Origin: Methylobacterium phyllostachyos
GTDB lineage: Bacteria > Pseudomonadota > Alphaproteobacteria > Rhizobiales > Beijerinckiaceae
Reading direction: 5' to 3'
Assembly: GCF_900103445.1 (NCBI RefSeq)
Contig: NZ_FNHS01000006.1
Coordinates: 248,001 to 312,000 of the forward strand
Length of the DNA: 64,000 bases
In this document: piece by piece, positions 1 to 9,210 of the stretch
How positions within the stretch are numbered: position 1 is the first letter of the stretch
Layout: the number at the start of each line of letters is the position of its first letter
Translations under genes and position numbers: made by a program
Notes under the pieces: generated by a model
The model's database searches: none
What the model saw: only the letters and a program-made list of their open reading frames with translations
What the model was told of the DNA's origin: nothing

Positions 1-1
1 C

Positions 2-616
2 ACCGCGTCGATCCTGCTCTGGTGGGTCCATCTCTACCGGCGGGCGAAGGCCCTCGGTCTCGGCACCCATGTGCCGTGGGCCTTCGCGTCGGCGATCTGG
101 CTCTACCTCGTCCTCGGCTTCATCCGGCCGCTGCTGATGGGCTCGTGGTCGGAGGCCGTGCCTTTCGGGATCTTCCCGCACCTCGATTGGACCGCGGCGT
201 TCTCGCTCCGATACGGCAACCTGTTCTACAACCCGTTCCACATGCTCTCGATCACGTTCCTCTACGGATCGACGCTGCTGTTCGCGATGCACGGGGGCAC
301 GATCCTGGCCTGCTCGCGCTACGGCGCCGAGCGCGAGATCGATCAGATCGTCGACCGCGGCACCGCCACAGAGCGCGCCGCCCTGTTCTGGCGCTGGACC
401 ATGGGCTTCAACGCCACGATGGAGTCGATCCATCGCTGGGCGTGGTGGTTCGCGGTGCTGACCACGCTCACCGGCGGCATTGGCATCCTGCTCACCGGCA
501 CCGTGGTCGACAACTGGTACCTCTGGGCCGTCAAGCACCACGTCGCCCCCAATTATCCGCAGGTCTACGGCCCGATCGTGGATCCCGCCCATCTCGCACC
601 CGGCCCGAGGCCGTGA
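2..616 (+). CDS. pufM: Photosynthetic reaction centre M subunit, C-terminal part (partial)
   Basis: This is the last 204 residues of the reaction-centre M subunit; the start lies before the window. PufM and PufL form the membrane heterodimer that holds bacteriochlorophyll, bacteriopheophytin and quinone. The visible part has the family pattern of hydrophobic helices, including a conserved PFHMLSI helix, a haem-free His region (FAMHGGTI), and the [12 protein letters not shown] stretch that carries the His ligand of the non-haem iron. The reading frame is open from base 2 and runs into the window without its own start codon. The stop is ten bases upstream of pufC, so both are in the puf operon. 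Family assignment is secure; completeness cannot be judged because pufL and the N-terminus are outside. Confidence 0.95.
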   Translation, partial: TASILLWWVHLYRRAKALGLGTHVPWAFASAIWLYLVLGFIRPLLMGSWSEAVPFGIFPHLDWTAAFSLRYGNLFYNPFHMLSITFLYGSTLLFAMHGGTILACSRYGAEREIDQIVDRGTATERAALFWRWTMGFNATMESIHRWAWWFAVLTTLTGGIGILLTGTVVDNWYLWAVKHHVAPNYPQVYGPIVDPAHLAPGPRP

Positions 617-626
617 GGAGGCCGTC

Positions 627-1739
627 ATGAAGACAGTTCTGGCGGTCGTCGGCGGTGCGCTGGCGCTGTTCCTCACCATCGCGATGTTCGGCGGTGCGGG
701 CTGGACCCATCCGCCGATGGCGGTCAAGCAGACCGGCTTCCGCGGTACCGCGATGGATCTGATTCGGACCCGGGCCGGCAACGAGGCGCTGGCCGAGGCC
801 AACCGGGCGCCGGCCCCGGCCGATCCCGCCGAACCGGGCGGCGAGAAGGCTTCGGCCGTCTACGAGAACGTGCAGGTGCTGGGCGATCTCTCGGCCGAGC
901 AGTTCAACCGGATCATGGTGTCGATCACCGAATGGGTGGCACCGCAGCAGGGCTGCACCTACTGCCACAGCACCGAGAACATGGCCTCCGACGAGCTTTA
1001 CCAGAAGCGCGTCGCCCGCCGCATGTTCCAGATGACCCAGTACATCAACTCGTCCTGGAAGGAGAACCACGTCCACGAGGCGGGCGTGACCTGCTACACC
1101 TGTCACCGGGGCAATCCGGTGCCCGCAAATATCTGGTTCGACCATCCGATCCAGGGCGCCGGGCGGTTCATCCCGCGCAACAACAGCCAGAACCTCGCCT
1201 CGCCACAAGTCGGCAACACCTCGCTGCCCTACGACGTCTACCAGGCCTTCTATCAGCACAAGGAGACATCGGAGGACGCGATCCGGGTCAACGCCACCAC
1301 GGCGCTGCCGGAATCCAAGGGCAAGCCGATCCAGGACGCCGAGAAGACCTTCGGCCTCATGATCAGCATGTCGCAGTCGCTCGGCGTGAACTGCACCTTC
1401 TGCCACAACACCCGCTCGGTGGCGCAGTGGGATACGAGCACGCCCAATCGCGTCCATGCCTGGTACGGCATCCGCATGGTCCGGGACCTCAACCAGGACT
1501 ACATGACGCCGCTCACCTCGACCTTCCCGCGCAACCGGCTCGGTGCGCTTGGGGACGCGCCGAAGATCTATTGCGCGACTTGCCACAACGGCGCCAACAA
1601 GCCGCTGAACGGCGCGAAGGTGATCGAGCCCTATCCCGAGCTGGCACATCCGACGATCGCGGTGAACCTGCCGAACGGCGAGGCCAAGGATCCGATCCCC
1701 GGGACGCAGACGCCACCACCCGTCCCGACGAAGCCTTGA
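627..1739 (+). CDS. pufC: Photosynthetic reaction centre tetrahaem cytochrome c subunit
   Basis: A 370-residue cytochrome that re-reduces the photo-oxidised special pair on the periplasmic side. Four c-type haem motifs are visible in order (CTYCH, CYTCH, CTFCH, CATCH), which is the full tetrahaem complement. The N-terminus has one hydrophobic segment (about residues 4-24) and no lipobox Cys, so it is probably an uncleaved membrane anchor rather than a lipoprotein. The ATG at 627 was chosen because GAGGAGG sits seven bases upstream and the longer open frame runs back into pufM. The gene follows pufM by ten bases, and a strong GC hairpin follows the stop, so this is the end of the puf transcript. 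The C-terminus is proline-rich. Confidence 0.95.
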   Translation: MKTVLAVVGGALALFLTIAMFGGAGWTHPPMAVKQTGFRGTAMDLIRTRAGNEALAEANRAPAPADPAEPGGEKASAVYENVQVLGDLSAEQFNRIMVSITEWVAPQQGCTYCHSTENMASDELYQKRVARRMFQMTQYINSSWKENHVHEAGVTCYTCHRGNPVPANIWFDHPIQGAGRFIPRNNSQNLASPQVGNTSLPYDVYQAFYQHKETSEDAIRVNATTALPESKGKPIQDAEKTFGLMISMSQSLGVNCTFCHNTRSVAQWDTSTPNRVHAWYGIRMVRDLNQDYMTPLTSTFPRNRLGALGDAPKIYCATCHNGANKPLNGAKVIEPYPELAHPTIAVNLPNGEAKDPIPGTQTPPPVPTKP

Positions 1740-1747
1740 TCTGAGCA

Positions 1748-1772
1748 GCGGCGGAGCCACCAGCTCCGCCGC
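1748..1772 (+). terminator. Hairpin after pufC
   Basis: A perfect ten-base inverted repeat (GCGGCGGAGC and its complement) around a five-base loop lies nine bases after the pufC stop. There is no clear T-run, so it may act as an RNA 3' stabiliser or a weak intrinsic terminator of the puf operon. Confidence 0.6.
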
Positions 1773-1846
1773 CTGCAAGCCACAGGGAACCTCCATCGGG
1801 TAGAGGCGTCGATAGCGACGGTTAAGCTCTGCCTGAGGAGGCGCCC

Positions 1847-1990
1847 GTGACGATCACTATCTCCAACCTCCAGCCGCTGATCGCGATCCTGGCCGGGATC
1901 CTGATCCTGGTGATGCCGCGGCTCCTCAACTACATCGTGGCGATCTACCTGATCGTCATCGGCGTAATCGGTCTCGGAATCATACACTGA
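1847..1990 (+). CDS. DUF3096 small membrane protein (47 aa)
   Basis: A 47-residue hydrophobic protein starting at a GTG with GAGGAG placed seven bases upstream. The sequence has two hydrophobic segments around the short polar turn MPRLLNY, and the pattern LQPLIAILAGILILVMPRLL matches what I know of the DUF3096 family of small bacterial membrane proteins. The function of that family is not known to me. It lies between the puf terminator-like hairpin and ppdK, on the same strand, and is too short for usual ORF length limits. It may be independently transcribed. The family match is by recognition, not by a search. Confidence 0.75.
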   Translation: MTITISNLQPLIAILAGILILVMPRLLNYIVAIYLIVIGVIGLGIIH

Positions 1991-2155
1991 GCTGCGGCGC
2001 ACCCGGGCGGGGGCGCCACGCCTGACAGACCGGCAACGCCGTCAGCCGCGTGCGCACAACGCCATCATGCGTTCATCTTGCGTTGCGCTGCGGGATGGTC
2101 CAACCCCGCCCATCAGCTCGGCCAAAGCCGAGCATCAGAGATGGACGGGATCGAC

Positions 2156-4846
2156 ATGGCGACCGGCAGCGCGAAGTGGGTCTATGCCTTCGGCGACGGC
2201 AAGGCGGAGGGCAAGTCGCAGATGCGCGACCTGCTCGGCGGCAAGGGCGCCAACCTCGCCGAGATGTCCAACCTCGGCCTGCCGGTCCCCCCCGGCTTCA
2301 CCATCACCACCGAAGTCTGCACCTACTATTACGATCACGGCAAGGCCTTCCCGCCGGAACTGAGGGATCAGGTCGCCGCCGCGCTCGCACAGGTCGGCGC
2401 GCTGACGGGCCGCAAATTCGGCGACAGCACCAACCCGCTCCTCGTCTCGGTTCGCTCGGGCGCCCGCGCCTCGATGCCCGGCATGATGGATACGGTGCTG
2501 AATCTCGGCCTCAACGACGAGACCGTGCTGGCGCTGGCCAAGGAGGCCGACGACGAGCGCTTCGCCTACGATTCGTACCGCCGCTTCATCACCATGTACT
2601 CGAACGTGGTCTTGGGCGTGGAGCACCACGCGTTTGAGGAGGCACTGGAGCAGTACAAGGAAGGCAAGGGCTACGATCTCGACACCGAACTCGGAGCCGC
2701 GGACTGGAAGACCTTGATCCAGACCTACAAGAAAATCGTACGCGAGGAGCACGGCTCGGACTTCCCGCAGGGGGCCGACGATCAGCTCTGGGGCGCGATC
2801 GGCGCGGTGTTCGATTCGTGGATGATTCCGCGCGCCAAGAAATATCGTGAGCTGAACAACATCCCGGAGAGCTGGGGCACGGCCGTCAACGTCCAGGCGA
2901 TGGTGTTCGGCAACATGGGTGACACCTCGGCCACCGGCGTCGCCTTCACCCGCAACCCGTCGACCGGCGAGAAGGCGCTCTACGGCGAGTTCCTGATCAA
3001 CGCGCAGGGTGAGGACGTGGTGGCGGGTATCCGCACCCCGCAGAACATCACCGAGAAGGCCCGAATCGAGGCCGAGAGCGACAAGCCTTCCATGGAGAAG
3101 GCCATGCCCGAGAGCTTCGCGGAGCTGACCCGGATCTACGGGATCCTGGAGTCGCATTACCGCGACATGCAGGACATGGAATTCACCATCGAGAAGGGCA
3201 AGCTCTGGATGCTCCAGACCCGCAACGGCAAGCGCACGGCCAAGGCCGCCCTGCGCATCGCCGTTGATCTGGCGGGGGAGGGGCTCATCTCCCGCGAGGA
3301 GGCCATCGGCCGCGTCGAGCCGGGCGCGCTCGACCAGCTCCTGCATCCGACCATCGACCCGAAGGCCGACCGCAAGGTCATCGCCTCCGGCCTGCCGGCC
3401 TCTCCGGGCGCTGCCACGGGCGAGATCGTGTTCAACTCCGAGGACGCGGAGGCCCATCGCAAGGCCGAGCGCAAGTGCATCCTCGTGCGCATCGAGACCT
3501 CGCCCGAGGACATCCACGGCATGCACGCCGCCGAGGGCATCCTGACCACCCGCGGCGGCATGACCAGCCACGCGGCTGTGGTGGCCCGCGGCATGGGCAA
3601 GCCCTGCGTTTCGGGCGTGGGGTCGATCCGAATCGACTACAAGGCGCAGACCCTGACGGTCGGCGGCGTCACGCTGAAGGCCGGCGACAAGATCACGATC
3701 GATGGCTCGACCGGCCAAGTGATCCAGGGCGAAGTGAAGATGCTGGAGCCCGAGCTGTCGGGCGACTTCGCCACCCTGATGGAGTGGGCCGACGCGTTCC
3801 GGGGCATGAAGGTCCGGGCGAACGCCGACACGCCGACCGATGCGCGGACCGCGCGCAACTTCGGCGCCGAGGGAATCGGCCTCTGCCGCACCGAACACAT
3901 GTTCTTCGAGGGCGACCGCATCATCGCGGTGCGCGAGATGATCCTGGCCGACGACGCCGAGGGTCGCCGGGCGGCGCTGGCGAAGATCCTGCCCTACCAG
4001 CGGCAGGACTTCCTGGAGCTGTTCACGATCATGTCGGGCCTGCCGGTGACGATCCGCCTGCTCGACCCGCCGCTGCACGAGTTCCTGCCGCATACCGACG
4101 CCGAGGTGGCCGAGGTCGTGAAGGCCACGGGCGTCGCTGAGGAGAAGATCCGGCACCGGATGCGTGAGCTGTCCGAGCACAACCCGATGCTCGGCTTCCG
4201 CGGCTGCCGCCTCGCCATCGCCTTCCCGGAGATCGCCGAGATGCAGGCCCGGGCGATCTTCGAGGCCGCCGTGCAGGCCGCCGCCGATACCGGCAGCCCG
4301 GTCACACCCGAAGTGATGGTGCCGCTGGTCTTCACCCGCGCCGAGTTCGACATCGTGAAGGCCAGCATCGACGCCATGGCGAAGGCCGTGTCGGAGGAGA
4401 AGGGCGCGACCCTGGACTATCAGGTCGGCACCATGATCGAGCTGCCGCGGGCGGCCCTCAAGGCCGGTGAGATCGCAGAGACCGCCGAATTCTTCTCCTT
4501 CGGCACCAACGACCTGACGCAGACCGCGCTCGGCATCTCCCGCGACGACGCCGCGACCTTCCTGGGGCCCTATACCCAGAAGGGGATCCTACCGGCCGAC
4601 CCGTTCATCACCATCGACCAGGAGGGTGTGGGCGAGCTCGTGCGCATCGGCGTCGAGCGGGGCCGCAAGACGCGGCCGAATATCAAGCTCGGCATCTGCG
4701 GCGAGCACGGCGGCGATCCGGCGTCGGTCGGGTTCTGCCAGGAGGTGGGGCTCGATTACGTGTCCTGCTCGCCCTACCGCGTACCGATCGCGCGCCTTGC
4801 CGCAGCCCAGGCGTCGCTGGGCAAGGTGTCGGGCAAGGAAGGCTGA
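2156..4846 (+). CDS. ppdK: Pyruvate, phosphate dikinase
   Basis: An 896-residue cytoplasmic enzyme that interconverts pyruvate, ATP and Pi with phosphoenolpyruvate, AMP and PPi. Visible parts are an N-terminal ATP-grasp nucleotide-binding domain (GGKGANLAEM near the start, SGARASMPGMMDT), the swivelling phosphohistidine domain (GGMTSHAAVV, His near residue 472), and the C-terminal PEP/pyruvate barrel (GICGEHGGDP, Cys near residue 848). Length is normal for the family. I chose the ATG at 2156, preceded by GGGA; an in-frame ATG at 2141 adds five residues, and further upstream sequence does not look coding. It is followed by a strong hairpin. In methylotrophs the enzyme links C3 and C4 pools; that role here is inferred. 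Confidence 0.97.
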   Translation: MATGSAKWVYAFGDGKAEGKSQMRDLLGGKGANLAEMSNLGLPVPPGFTITTEVCTYYYDHGKAFPPELRDQVAAALAQVGALTGRKFGDSTNPLLVSVRSGARASMPGMMDTVLNLGLNDETVLALAKEADDERFAYDSYRRFITMYSNVVLGVEHHAFEEALEQYKEGKGYDLDTELGAADWKTLIQTYKKIVREEHGSDFPQGADDQLWGAIGAVFDSWMIPRAKKYRELNNIPESWGTAVNVQAMVFGNMGDTSATGVAFTRNPSTGEKALYGEFLINAQGEDVVAGIRTPQNITEKARIEAESDKPSMEKAMPESFAELTRIYGILESHYRDMQDMEFTIEKGKLWMLQTRNGKRTAKAALRIAVDLAGEGLISREEAIGRVEPGALDQLLHPTIDPKADRKVIASGLPASPGAATGEIVFNSEDAEAHRKAERKCILVRIETSPEDIHGMHAAEGILTTRGGMTSHAAVVARGMGKPCVSGVGSIRIDYKAQTLTVGGVTLKAGDKITIDGSTGQVIQGEVKMLEPELSGDFATLMEWADAFRGMKVRANADTPTDARTARNFGAEGIGLCRTEHMFFEGDRIIAVREMILADDAEGRRAALAKILPYQRQDFLELFTIMSGLPVTIRLLDPPLHEFLPHTDAEVAEVVKATGVAEEKIRHRMRELSEHNPMLGFRGCRLAIAFPEIAEMQARAIFEAAVQAAADTGSPVTPEVMVPLVFTRAEFDIVKASIDAMAKAVSEEKGATLDYQVGTMIELPRAALKAGEIAETAEFFSFGTNDLTQTALGISRDDAATFLGPYTQKGILPADPFITIDQEGVGELVRIGVERGRKTRPNIKLGICGEHGGDPASVGFCQEVGLDYVSCSPYRVPIARLAAAQASLGKVSGKEG

Positions 4847-4860
4847 GGGCACCTCACGCC

Positions 4861-4886
4861 GGGAGGGCGCTCGGCAGCGCCCTCCC
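4861..4886 (+). terminator. Hairpin after ppdK
   Basis: A perfect 11-base stem (GGGAGGGCGCT with its complement) around a CGGC loop begins 15 bases after the ppdK stop. It has no T-run but is the strongest secondary structure in this gap and is a likely terminator or 3' end. Confidence 0.65.
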
Positions 4887-5043
4887 ATCGGAGCTTAACC
4901 ACCACCTCGACTTGTCGTTGAAAAACATCGCAACACGGCTGAACTCGACTCCGGACGGCACGTTGACCTGTTGAGCCGACGGGTCGTGCGTGCCTAAGTC
5001 CGATCCCCGGCGGGTCCAATTCAACCCGTCAGCATCACCGGCC

Positions 5044-5298
5044 ATGATACAGCCTGATCCCGTGCCGCTCTGCCTCAGCCAGACGCCAGCCGCTGTGGTC
5101 GCGCCGCGCGTTGCATTGCGCGCCTATCTGGCACTGGTCGCTGCATGCGGCGGCCTGTTAACCGGCGGCATGCTCATGATGTCCGTTGTATCGAACAGCG
5201 GTGCCGAGGCCGAGCGCATCGCCTTAACGCAGGATGACAGCTATGCGGCCACGCTGGTCGCGGCTTTGAGCGTCGATTTCGCGAAGCCGCTGCGCTGA
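5044..5298 (+). CDS. Hypothetical small membrane protein (84 aa)
   Basis: An 84-residue protein of unknown function. It has a short polar N-terminus, one hydrophobic segment (about residues 25-48, with the run GGLLTGGMLMMSVV) and a C-terminal tail rich in Ala, Asp and Glu. The ATG at 5044 is used; an in-frame GTG at 4990 would add 18 residues. Neither start has a clear ribosome-binding site, which lowers confidence. It lies alone between ppdK and the convergent DUF882 gene. I do not recognise the family. Confidence 0.45.
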   Translation: MIQPDPVPLCLSQTPAAVVAPRVALRAYLALVAACGGLLTGGMLMMSVVSNSGAEAERIALTQDDSYAATLVAALSVDFAKPLR

Positions 5299-5346
5299 CG
5301 AAGCGCTTTCCTAGAGGCCGACACTTCACTTGCCGCGAGGGTCGTC

Positions 5347-6879
5347 TCAGCGTCCGCCCGTTGGCCGTTCCGCGGATCGTGTGAACCGAGCCGCCGTGAG
5401 GTCGTCACCCGGGCTGCGGGTGCTGAACCGCGTCGTTGTGCGCTCCGGAGCCGCGGCGACAACGGCATCGGGGGCCGCGTCGCGAAGCCGGGTGGCGGCG
5501 ATTCGAACCGGAACACTTCGGCCCGCCGGCGCCGCTACGGGGCCGGCAGAGACTGCCTCGAACAGGGCTCGCAATTGCACTTTGGAATCCGCATCCGGAG
5601 CAATCAGCGCCCGGATCCGCGTTTGCGCGTTTGGACTGGCCGGGGCACGGATCTCCGCCGCAGCGGGAAGGTTGGCCATGCCTCCGCTTAACGCTGCGAA
5701 TTGGACCGGGCGCGGTGGCGGCAGCGGCATGGTCAGGGCCGCCATGACGGCGGCAAGATCGGAAGGTCGCCGCGGCGGCAGCGGTGCGATGACGGCAGCG
5801 ATGGCCGCCTCGGCCGTCGGCACCGGGCCTGGGGCTGTGAGCAGTGCCTTCGCGTCCGCGGCCTTGCCGGCGGGCGCCTTCGCCAACTCGCGTTGGACGA
5901 GGGAGCCCCGCAGGGCATCGTCTGCCGCCGGGGCGGCGTAGGCGAGGGCGGTACGCGTCCCGATCGAATCCTGCGGGTCGGCGCTCGCCACAGCGACGAC
6001 GGGCACCCGGCGGTTCTTCGACGCCACGGGTTCCGGCGACGGCGCGGGAGCCGGCTCGGATTTGCCGCCGCCGAACAGACTCGCCAGGAAGCCGAAAAGG
6101 CCTGGCCCGTCCTCCTCCTCGCCACCGGCCATCTGGGTGGTGATACCGGCCACCGTCCCACCGCGGGCCAGGATCTCGGCCTTGGCCTCTTCGTAGCGCG
6201 GGAACGGCCGATTGTCGCTCGGCAGGAGGACGGTCTTGCCGTCCGGGAAGAGGCGGGCGAGCTGGTCGTGGGTCATGCGCGGCCACATCCGGACCGAGCC
6301 GACATCGAGGTGGATGAAGGGCGTCCCCGCATGCGGGTACCAGCCGACACCACCGCGCTGCATCCGGAGCCCGACCTCGCGGATCCGGTCGATCGGCACG
6401 TCCGGCAGGTAGAAGTCCATCGCCTTGCCGAGCATGTGTTGGCTGTATTCAGCGACCATCTTCGAGCGGCGGCGCAGCATCGCGTTGGTGCCGGGCGAGC
6501 GGTACGCCGAGACGATGTGGATCGCCTGTCCCGAGCCGACCTGCCGATAGGCTTCCCACACCGTGTCGAACAGGCGCGGATCCATCTTGGTCGGCTCGTT
6601 GATGCGCCAGTCGCGCAGGAGCCAGTTCAGTTGGTCGAGGGCCGCGCGGTCGTAGCGTCCGTCGCGCTTGAACGTGATGGTCGCGCTTTCTTGCGTGTGC
6701 GTGTGGAAGATCGTCAGGGAGCGGGTGTCGCCGTTGGCGACCGCGTTCTCGGTCTCGGCCGTCCCGGCCACGAGACCGACGACGACGCCCGATACGGCGA
6801 GGGCGAGCCTCCGCAGGGTGGGACGAAGATCCAGCACGGAAATCCTGATCCTCTTCCGCTCGCCAAAGCCAATGCTCAT
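5347..6879 (-). CDS. DUF882 / M15-like zinc peptidase with Pro-rich tail
   Basis: A 510-residue protein, probably exported: residues 24-45 are hydrophobic after a basic N-terminus. Residues about 55-205 match the DUF882/YcbK (peptidase M15_2) domain: SAYRSPGTN, then the zinc pattern SQHMLGKAMDF (His148, Asp155) and FIHLDVG (His190). Related domains cut peptidoglycan cross-links or stem peptides, so a wall-remodelling role is likely but inferred. The remaining 300 residues are low-complexity, rich in Ala and Pro, and have no recognisable domain; repeated APLPPRRPSDL/PLPPPRPVQF-like segments suggest a flexible linker or wall-spanning tail. It is encoded 110 bases downstream of the L,D-transpeptidase gene on the same strand, so the two may be co-transcribed. 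Confidence 0.85.
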   Translation of the reverse strand: MSIGFGERKRIRISVLDLRPTLRRLALAVSGVVVGLVAGTAETENAVANGDTRSLTIFHTHTQESATITFKRDGRYDRAALDQLNWLLRDWRINEPTKMDPRLFDTVWEAYRQVGSGQAIHIVSAYRSPGTNAMLRRRSKMVAEYSQHMLGKAMDFYLPDVPIDRIREVGLRMQRGGVGWYPHAGTPFIHLDVGSVRMWPRMTHDQLARLFPDGKTVLLPSDNRPFPRYEEAKAEILARGGTVAGITTQMAGGEEEDGPGLFGFLASLFGGGKSEPAPAPSPEPVASKNRRVPVVAVASADPQDSIGTRTALAYAAPAADDALRGSLVQRELAKAPAGKAADAKALLTAPGPVPTAEAAIAAVIAPLPPRRPSDLAAVMAALTMPLPPPRPVQFAALSGGMANLPAAAEIRAPASPNAQTRIRALIAPDADSKVQLRALFEAVSAGPVAAPAGRSVPVRIAATRLRDAAPDAVVAAAPERTTTRFSTRSPGDDLTAARFTRSAERPTGGR

Positions 6880-6989
6880 CGGCTTGGCCGTCGACGGAAA
6901 CGGCTAAGGCTGGACCATGGCGAAATCGTGCTCGGATGTGCGGCTGCGCACGCGAAAGTTGCGAACGTCGACGGCGCCCGCCCGCCGTC

Positions 6990-8966
6990 TTACCAGTAGC
7001 TTCGGGGCGTCGTTTGTTGCGGCGCCGGAGTCCACAGGCCGGGCTCGCCGTATTCGGGGGATTCGTCGATCCGCGCGGCGCGGCGGAGGTGCCGCCGCGG
7101 GGGTTCGGCCTCCTCGTAGCGTCCGGTCGGCCATTCGCCGGCGACGTGACGTTGCGTCGAGCGCCTTTGTGCGCTGCGGGGCTGGGTCGGCATGCTCTCG
7201 GCCTTGCGCCGAGGCGCCTCGTCCGGCAGCCGGGCGATCGCCGGGCCGCTGCCGCCCGGTAGTCCGAGGGCAGCGCGCATCGGGGCGTCGTAGCCGTAGA
7301 GATCGGGCAGGGTGCGGTAGACGCCGCTATCGTCGACATAGGCGGTGAAGTAGGCGAGGTGGACTGGCAGCTTCTCGGGCAGCCGGAGCGTGCGCTCGCC
7401 CTTGCCGATCAGCTTCTTCAAGCGCTCCGCTGACCAGTCCGGCAGCACCACGTCGGCTAGGCGGAACGGGTCGTCAACGCGCACGCAGCCGTGGCTGAAA
7501 TCGCGCTTCGCGGCGGAGAACAGCGAGCGGTTGGGCGTGTCGTGCAAGTAGACCGCGTGCTGGTTCGGGAACATGAACTTGATGAAGCCCAAGGCATTGC
7601 GCTCCCCTGGGGGCTGGCGCAGCGAGATGTGGCCGCCGTGCCGGACGACCTCGTAGCCGCCCCAGGTCTTGCCGCTGTAGCCTGCGAGTTTCGGCGCCAT
7701 GGTCTTCAGGATCGACGGCGGCACGTACCAGGACGGATTGACGACCGCGTATTCCATCAGCCCCGAGAAGAGCGGGGTACGCGAATCCGGCTTGCCGACG
7801 ATCACCCGCGCCTCGTCGCGCAGGGTGCCGCCTCGATAGGCGCGTAGGCGGTACTCTGGCACGTTCACGAGGATGTAGTCGGGGCCAAGATCTCCGGGCA
7901 GCCAGCGCCACCGCTCCATGTTGACGATCAGCTCCGCCTCGCCGCCGGTGGGGCGGGCGGTACGCCCGGCCTCGGCGAGCGCCAGGACGGTCTGGACGTT
8001 CAGGATCCCGGTGGCGGGTAGCCCGCGACCGCGCTGGAACTTGGATACGGCGTCGGCGACCACGGAATCGTAGGTCTCCGGCTCGCCAGGGCCCTGATCG
8101 AAGGTCCCGGCCGGGCGGCTCTCCAGGCCGAAATGCGCCCTCAGCAGCGGGACACGGACATCGCGCATGCCCAAACGCAGGGCCGGCCCGGAGGGCAGGC
8201 GCAACGGCTTGACCGCCGCAGGCGCGGGCCCGCGCAACGCCGCCAGCCGGTTCTTGAGGGCAAGATAGCCAGGTGTCGCCGGGTTGTAGGCCTGTAGGAC
8301 GTCGCCGGCCTTGGCACCGGCCTCGGCGAGCTTGGACAACACTTCGTTGCCCGCTGGAAGATCGAGGTGCGGGGTGATCAGACGGGAGATCGAGGCAAGG
8401 TTAACCCGCCCGCCCCGCGCGTCGCGGGCGTAGAGCACCGCTGCCGCGGACAGGCGCAGATCGGCATCCGCCACCGCCTTCTCGTCCGGCTTCTCGGCAA
8501 GGCTCGGGATCGTGTAGGCCCGGGCATCAAGCCCATCCTCCCCGGCGGCTGACAACCGAGCGGTGACCGCCTTCGCCGTCTCGGTCCAAAGCCCCTCGGC
8601 GATCCAGAGAGGCTTGCCGGCGCGGGCCTCGTAGAAGGTGCGGATCGCGTCGCGGTCCTTGGAGGTCAGACGCAGCAGGAGCGGCGCCTGGTCGGCGAGG
8701 CGCGCGATCAGGGCAGCGCCAAGGGGATCGGTCGGGGCGACGGGCGCGGTTGCCGCGGGCGCCGGCTCTGGGGCCGGCGCATCGGGCTTGTAGTCTGGCA
8801 GCGTGGCCGGTTCCGGCACAGGCACTGCCGGTTGCGTCGGGCTGGGCGTCGCCGCCGGTGTCGTGGTGCTGAGCGCAGCCGTATCGGCGCCGGTCGCGGC
8901 GGCCGAGGCCAGCGTACCGGTCAACAGGGCGGCCAGCGCCATGAGGCTTGAGCGCGGGACGCGCAT
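6990..8966 (-). CDS. L,D-transpeptidase, LdtD/YcbB type
   Basis: A 658-residue exported enzyme that forms 3-3 (DAP-DAP) peptidoglycan cross-links. The N-terminus is a signal peptide (MALAALLTGTLASAAA). A Pro/Ala linker follows, then an LdtD-like scaffold region, a peptidoglycan-binding repeat (VSKFQRGRGLPATG), and the YkuD catalytic domain with SHGCVRVDDPFRLAD (Cys near residue 492) preceded by HDTPNRSLF. The C-terminal 100 residues are basic and low complexity. The ATG at 8966 has GGGAG six bases upstream and a readable sigma70-type promoter behind it. It neighbours the DUF882 peptidase, which fits a wall-remodelling pair. Confidence 0.92.
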   Translation of the reverse strand: MRVPRSSLMALAALLTGTLASAAATGADTAALSTTTPAATPSPTQPAVPVPEPATLPDYKPDAPAPEPAPAATAPVAPTDPLGAALIARLADQAPLLLRLTSKDRDAIRTFYEARAGKPLWIAEGLWTETAKAVTARLSAAGEDGLDARAYTIPSLAEKPDEKAVADADLRLSAAAVLYARDARGGRVNLASISRLITPHLDLPAGNEVLSKLAEAGAKAGDVLQAYNPATPGYLALKNRLAALRGPAPAAVKPLRLPSGPALRLGMRDVRVPLLRAHFGLESRPAGTFDQGPGEPETYDSVVADAVSKFQRGRGLPATGILNVQTVLALAEAGRTARPTGGEAELIVNMERWRWLPGDLGPDYILVNVPEYRLRAYRGGTLRDEARVIVGKPDSRTPLFSGLMEYAVVNPSWYVPPSILKTMAPKLAGYSGKTWGGYEVVRHGGHISLRQPPGERNALGFIKFMFPNQHAVYLHDTPNRSLFSAAKRDFSHGCVRVDDPFRLADVVLPDWSAERLKKLIGKGERTLRLPEKLPVHLAYFTAYVDDSGVYRTLPDLYGYDAPMRAALGLPGGSGPAIARLPDEAPRRKAESMPTQPRSAQRRSTQRHVAGEWPTGRYEEAEPPRRHLRRAARIDESPEYGEPGLWTPAPQQTTPRSYW

Positions 8967-9013
8967 CGTGAACTCCCGGAGCGTTGGCGGCAGAACCGCA
9001 CGCGTGGATTGTG

Positions 9014-9042
9014 ATTATCCGCCCAAGCGTGGCGTTGGGCAA
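9014..9042 (-). promoter_or_regulatory. Sigma70-type promoter of the LdtD-like gene
   Basis: On the minus strand, TTGCCC (9042-9037) and GATAAT (9019-9014) are separated by exactly 17 bases, about 48 bases before the start codon at 8966. The -10 matches consensus at five of six positions and the -35 at four of six. This is one of the best promoter matches I could read in the window. Confidence 0.6.
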
Positions 9043-9210
9043 CCGCAGTATTCGCAAGTGGAAGACGTCTTATGCCGATGCGAACTTGTTTCGATGCTGC
9101 TAGATGCCGCCACGATCTCGGAATATATTGAACTCGCGTACCGGATCGGCAGCCTTCCAGGGTTTGCCGAGCCGGCACCTGCACGGTGTGGTAGCGCACC
9201 CGGCGACGGG

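Noticed and set aside
2135..4180. 681-residue open frame antisense to ppdK
   Set aside because: High-GC shadow frame; His/Arg/Leu-rich with no family pattern, while the sense strand encodes a complete pyruvate phosphate dikinase.
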